Of a stretch of 64,000 nt of DNA, positions 58,871 through 64,000 are shown in pieces. This DNA is from Oryzias latipes (taxonomy: Eukaryota > Chordata > Actinopteri > Beloniformes > Adrianichthyidae): positions 1,131,740-1,195,739 of the forward strand of contig NC_019859.2 of assembly GCF_002234675.1 (NCBI RefSeq), written 5' to 3'. The notes under the pieces are model-generated. The model did no database searches and had not been told where the DNA came from. It saw only the letters and a program-made list of their open reading frames with translations. Each line of letters opens with the position of its first letter. Position 1 is the first letter of the stretch. A program made the translations under genes and the position numbers.

Positions 58871-59716
58871 ATAAAATGATGGTTATTAGATTCTAAGAGC
58901 CAGAGTTTGGAAGTTTAATTTGTTGAGGTTAAGACTTTCTGAAGTTTTTGTTTTTGCTTTCGCTTCAGACACGAGTGGATTTCAGACCAGAAAGATTCCC
59001 GGATGAGTCTTTGAGATTCGGACTCATGAAGCCATTTGACGTTTCATTTGGTTTTCTTTCCCAAAGTCCTCATGGATCCAGCTGCGATGAGAATCTGGAA
59101 ACCAAAGGGAACTGACTTTCTGACTCCTTAAAACGTGCATAAGTCTTTATTGTGAAGCTGATTCGTCCACACCTGATGCAGCTTGGCTCAAAAACACGCT
59201 GAGTCAGGGATTCTCCTGCAGGAGAATTTGGTCCAAACCAAAAGCTCACAAATATATTAAATATAAAGTTTAGCCTCCAATACAAAAGAGGTTTACATAA
59301 ATAAACACCTCTTGTGTCAGAAGCTACATAATTATTGTATCAGTAACATCTTTGCACCACTAGAGGGCCTCAGCAATGATCTGTTGGCTCAACTGATGGA
59401 CAAGAGAAGAAAAAAGGAACTTGTTTGAAGTTTTTTTTGCCCATCTGGACCAGAACCATCACAGCACATCACTCCAGCCATCTGTGAAGAAGAAGAAGAA
59501 GACAACAACAAATGAAATCGTTCACCAGTGTCTGCGATGAAGGTCACAGTTGAAGGTCAGAGGGTGGGCTGGTCTGTTCAACAGATCTCAGCAGAGGTTT
59601 TGTTTGTTTGATGGCCACATGTCACTGATCAGATTAAGAATGGTGAAGATGTTGATTTCACGCCCAGATGCCATGACTCAACCTCAAGACCAGGTGACCT
59701 GAATGAAGGAGAACCT
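58870..59716. other. Intergenic / 3' UTR of the NLR gene
   Basis: No exon is visible. On the minus strand AATAAA at 59146-59151 is about 570 nt past the likely NLR stop codon and is the best poly(A) candidate. Confidence 0.35.
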
Positions 59717-62700
59717 TTACCGACAGTGGAGCAGATAGGAGCTCAGACCTGACGCCTCCACTGACCTCAGAGTGTCCAGCTTGTGGTGTGGACTCTCCAC
59801 CAGGTTGGACAGCTGCTTCACTGTTGAGTCCTGCAGGTTGTTGTCCCTCAGGTCCAGTTCTCTCAGGTGGGACGTCGGGTTGGACTTCAGAGCTGAGAGC
59901 AGAGCGGAGCAGCTGGTCTTGGAGAGCCTGCAGCTCTTCAACCTGAATCCGGGATGGAGGCTTTGATGTTCGGCTCAGCGTTGAAGTTCATTGTGAAAGA
60001 AGGTGGATCTGCTTACTTCAGGGCATCCAGGCTGCAGGGGGGAGCCTCCAGCAAACTGCACAGCTGCTTCACTCCTGCGTCGTGGAGATCGTTGTTGCTC
60101 AGGTCCAGGTGTGTCAGGCAGGACGGGCGGGGCTTCAGCACTGCAGCCACAGCGGCACAGCTGAGCTCCGACAATCTGCACATCTGCAACCTGCAGATTC
60201 ACAGACAACAGCGTTTCAAACCGGTTCTCTCAGATTCTGTGTTCTTCAGCTCTGTGGCGTCATGGAAAAGTGTCCACCCTGAGACTGGGAGGTGGGTTCT
60301 GATCCAGTTCGGTTATAGCAAACACTGTTGCTGTTTGTCCCTCAGCACAAGGGACTGGATCGGTTAGACCACAGCGTGTGAATGCACCCAAAGGGGTGGG
60401 TCAAATGCAGAAAACAAATTTGGGACTTCATGAAGAAGCTTCTTCAACAAGAAACATTTGAAGTTTAAACTGATGAACAGAGGCTGCATGTAAACTGCGT
60501 GACATCCCTGCTGACCCACCTCAGAGTCCTCAGGCTGCAGTGTGGACTCTCCAGAAGACCACACAGATCCTTCACGCCTGAATCCTGCAGCTCGTTGAAG
60601 CTCAGGTCCAGTTCTACCAGAGAAGAACTGGACTTCAGAGCCGAGCTCAGAGCGGCACAGCTGGCAGCCGACAAACTGCAGTGCTCCAGCCTGGACACAA
60701 AAGGCATCATCAGAACTGCTCTGAGTCACCACATCTTTGGTCCAAACTAACAAGAACCCACACTCAGGATGTGGTTCTGAATGTGTTCAGCACACAAACA
60801 AACTGAACCGGAAAACCCCGGACACAGTAAGCGCACCTGAGAGTCTTCAGTTTGAGATCTGGACGCTCCAGAAAACCGCACAGAAGCTCCACTCCTGAAT
60901 CCTGCAGCTCGTTGTTCCAGCTCAGGTCCAGATGGGTCAGATGGGACGGGTTCGACTTGAGGGCTGAAGCCAGAGCGGCGCAGCCGACGCCCGACAGGCC
61001 GCAGTCCTTCAGCCTGAGGAGGCATTCAAACATCTCAGCAAACTTTACAGAATAAAGTTAATGCTGTTAAGATTAAAAGAAGAAAGAAACAAGAAATGTG
61101 TGAATTTGAGAAAAACAACAGAATTTAACATCAAAATGATATTTCTCTCATAGAAGAAAGATCATTTTTGTCAGGTGACTGTGCAGATTCTTATGAGATT
61201 TTCAGAGGAAGGAGCTCCTGCTCTGTCCAAAGCCTGCTGGGTTTTTATGCTGTGACGCTCTGACATGTGGGAGGTTTGGTTGTGGAGCAGAGGAAGGATG
61301 ATTCCCGCCTCATTTCTGTCTCCAAAACAACCAGAAATCAAGGTTCTCTGATCCCCATCTGGCCTTTGGTTTGTCAGACATTTAGGGAAGCTTTTCGATC
61401 AGAGTTCTGAGTTAGTGATAGGGTTAGGGTCAAGGTTAAGGTAAGGGTTAAGGTAAGGGTTAGGGTTAGGGTCAGGGTTAAGGTAAGGGTCAGGGTTAAG
61501 GTAAGGGTTAAGGTAAGGGTTAGGGTTAGGGTCAGGGTTAAGGTAAGGGTTAAGGTAAGGGTTAAGGTAAGGGTCAGGGTTAGGGTTATTGCTAGAGTTA
61601 GGGTTAGGGAAATCATGGGTTGCAGTCCCAATTGAAAATGGAGAGCTGACCTCAGGTTCTTCAATTTGCTTTGTGGGCTCTCCAAAAATCCACACAGCTG
61701 CGTCAGTCCTGAATCCTCCACCTCATTATAACTCAGGTCCAGGTCTATCAGATGTGATGGGTTGGAGGTCAGAGCCGGACCCAGAAAGGAACAGCTGACG
61801 GCGGACAGTTTGCAGTTTTCCAACCTGAAGAAAACATGTAGACGATACAATAGATGTTCCTGCTCTGAAAGACTGAAGTTATATCAGAGCCTAAAGAAAA
61901 GTATGTTTCTGCTTAAATATTTCACATGTTTAGGTCGTGTGACATCAGACTTCCTCTTTGAGGAAGCAGGACTCAAACGCTCAAGTTGGAATCTATTGAA
62001 ACTTCATGATCTGACCCCAAAGCCTTCAGGTTACATTCTGGGCTCGGCAGGAGACCACACAGATGCTTCATCCCTGAATCCTGGAGCCTGTTGTCTTTCA
62101 AGTCCAGTTCAGTCAGATGAGACGGGTTGGACTTCAGAGCAGCAACCAAAGCAGAACTGCTGATGTCTGACAACCTGCAGCCTCTGAGCCTGAAACCAGG
62201 AGAAAATGGATCCGTCTGACTTTCTCTAACATGTGCAACTGGTCACTCATGCAACAATTAAATACAGTTAAGACGACGTGACTTCAGTGGAATGATCAAA
62301 TCTGATCGTTTCCAATCAAATTGAATCACATCCAGTTAAATCAAACACAATCATATCTGATTGAATCCAATCAAGTCTAATTGTAATAAAAGGAAAACAA
62401 TCCGATAAAATAATATCCCATCACACCAAATCATATTAGATCAAAATAAATCATATTGAATCAGATCCAACCTAATCCAGTAATATCCAATAAAATATTT
62501 CTGATTAAATCAAACCAAACCAATTGAAATCAAATCCAATCAAAACAGGGAAAATAGATCAGATCTTTCTTTCAGGTATTCTAAGTACGAAGAGGACATC
62601 TGACCTGAGCGCCTTCAGTTTACAGTCAGGACTTGCAAGAAGACCACACAGCTGCTTTACTGCTGGGTCCTGCAGGTCGTTGCTGCTCAGGTCCAGTTCT

Positions 62701-64000
62701 GTCAGGTGGGATGGGTTGGACTTCAGAGCTGAGAGCAGAGCGGAGCAGCTGACCACTGACAGTCTGCAGTCCCTCAGCCTGGGTGACACCAAAGACAGAC
62801 GTCCAAGTTTCTGTTGGAAGGTTGTACCTTCTGCAGGTTTCATCCAAAAAACCCCAGTACACGTGCATCCTACCTCAGAGCCGCCAGTTTACAGTTTGGA
62901 CTCTCCAGTCCAGCTGACAGATGTTGGACCGCTGGACCCTCCAGGACATTGTTGCTCAGGTCCAGTTCTGCCAGATGGGATGGGTTGGACTTCATGGCTG
63001 CTGCCAGAACTTCACAGTGAGTCTCAGAGAGTCCACACCCAGAAAGTCTGTACAGCACAGAGAAATAGATCATCATCTCTGAAGCTTCCATCAGCGAAGC
63101 AGAGAGAACCAAATCTTAGAAGGACGTATTTAACCATCAAAAACATATACGCCCACAAAACTCTAAGAACCACAAACAGGATCTTGGACTAATTTTCTTC
63201 CTGAGGCAGAAAGAGTTCCAGGTGTGAAATTGAGCTCACCGTGCTGCTCTGCAGTTCCTCACAGCTGGGACGAGTCTCAGTCGACCTTCGTTTGACGTGT
63301 TGTACGCCCTCAAGTCCAGCACCTCCATGACCTCCTCTGACATCTGCAGCATGTAGGCCAGAGCCGAGCAGTGGATCTCCGAGAGCTTGCTCCTAGAGCT
63401 GGTCCCTGATGTCAGGAACTCCTGAATCTCCCGGTAAACTGAGAGATCCTTCATCTCCATCAGGCAGTGGAAGATGTTGATGCTTCTGTCAGGAGACATG
63501 TCAGGACTCTTCATCTCCTTCAGAGAGCTGATGACCTTCTGGAGGGTTTGGGGATTTTGCGTTGGAAGACCCAGAAGGCCTAAAAGTCTCTGGTTGGACT
63601 CCAACAAGAGGCCGTGAAGAAAGCGAGCAAACAGGTCTAGGTGGCCGCTCTGACTCTGCATGGCTTCCTCCAGGACTCTCCTCAGAAACACGTTCAGAGG
63701 TGGAACATGAGGCTTAAGTATTTTTTTTATATTGAATGGCTGAGCTGATCCTTCTTGGAAAGCCCCAGTAAAGTCTTCCAGGACCTCCACGTTCTTGTTG
63801 GAGTAAGAGTGGAACATGTAAACTGCAGCCAGAAACTCCTGAACACTCAGATGAACAAAGCTGTAGACCGGTTTCTGGAAGATCTCGCACTCTCTTCTGA
63901 AGATCTCAGTACAAACTCCAGAGTACACCGAGGCCTCAGTGACGTCCAGACCGCACTGCTCCAGATCTTCCTGGGAGAATATGGTGTTTTGTTTCTTCAG
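59717..64000 (-). CDS. NLRC3-like NLR (NACHT-LRR) immune receptor, 3' part
   Basis: Cytosolic pattern-recognition receptor of the fish-expanded NLR-C group. The 5' part is outside the window. The large exon (to 63240) encodes the region after the NACHT ATPase: [38 protein letters not shown], then [17 protein letters not shown]. Eight LRR exons follow: 63047-62874, 62778-62605, 62189-62016, 61824-61651, 61013-60837, 60690-60520, 60190-60017 and 59942 onwards. All are phase 2 and 171-177 nt, each giving one LRR unit of the type LxxCxLSxxSCxALxSALKS...LELDLSxNxLQDSGVK. The last exon either reads into a stop at 59717-59719 or is spliced at 59766 (GTCAGT) to an unseen exon. No B30.2 domain was found downstream. 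Which member of the family this is cannot be told without the 5' half. Confidence 0.9.
61406..61613. repeat. Telomere-like interstitial repeat
   Basis: About 200 bp of degenerate TTAGGG units mixed with GTTAAGGTAAGG and GGGTCAGGGTTAAGG variants. It lies in an NLR intron between the LRR exons ending at 61651 and starting at 61013. Confidence 0.9.
62225..62560. repeat. AT-rich AATC-based repeat
   Basis: Degenerate tandem ATCAAATCCAATC-like units in the NLR intron between two LRR exons. No coding or transposon signature. Confidence 0.75.

Noticed and set aside
61406-61613. A true chromosome end
   Set aside because: Coding exons of one gene continue on both sides and the repeats are degenerate.

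Overview
This window is teleost fish genomic DNA. It carries intron-rich vertebrate genes with GT-AG splice sites, fish-type SINE, LINE and DNA-transposon copies, and a fish-expanded NLR gene with repeated LRR exons of about 174 bp. I rebuilt five protein-coding genes exon by exon from protein matches and splice sites. Four are complete and the fifth runs off the right edge.

Layout, left to right. 0.4-14.5 kb, minus strand: slc43a1 (LAT3 neutral amino-acid transporter), 13 coding exons, 554 codons. 16.1-30.6 kb, minus: a SERCA-type Ca2+ pump closest to ATP2A3, 23 coding exons, 1063 codons, with a noncoding first exon near 30.5 kb. 31.9-33.2 kb, minus: pold4, the smallest subunit of DNA polymerase delta, four small exons, 104 codons. 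36.6-41.5 kb: a degraded L1-like LINE with target-site duplications, itself interrupted by a solo LTR. 44.3-55.5 kb, plus: p2rx3, an ATP-gated channel subunit, 12 exons, 404 codons. 59.7-64 kb, minus: the 3' part of an NLRC3-like NLR gene (end of the NACHT-associated region plus eight LRR exons).

The genes do not form an operon-like unit; each has its own promoter. SLC43A1 and P2RX3 are near each other in mammals (human 11q12), so the block is probably ancient. A SERCA gene lying between them is not part of that mammalian arrangement and is one of the main points of interest. The pump also has a C-terminal extension resembling the eleventh transmembrane segment of SERCA2b, and exon boundaries that differ from the mammalian genes I recall.

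Much of the remaining DNA is repetitive. There are minisatellites in the introns of slc43a1, the SERCA gene and pold4, and many poly(C)/poly(G) tracts. DNA transposons include a hAT-like foldback element of about 2.8 kb with 8-bp target duplications and satellite-filled arms, a Harbinger-like MITE, and a piggyBac-like MITE inside an L2-like LINE fragment. SINE copies and telomere-like repeats in an NLR intron are also present. No CRISPR, prokaryotic, rRNA or functional tRNA features were seen.
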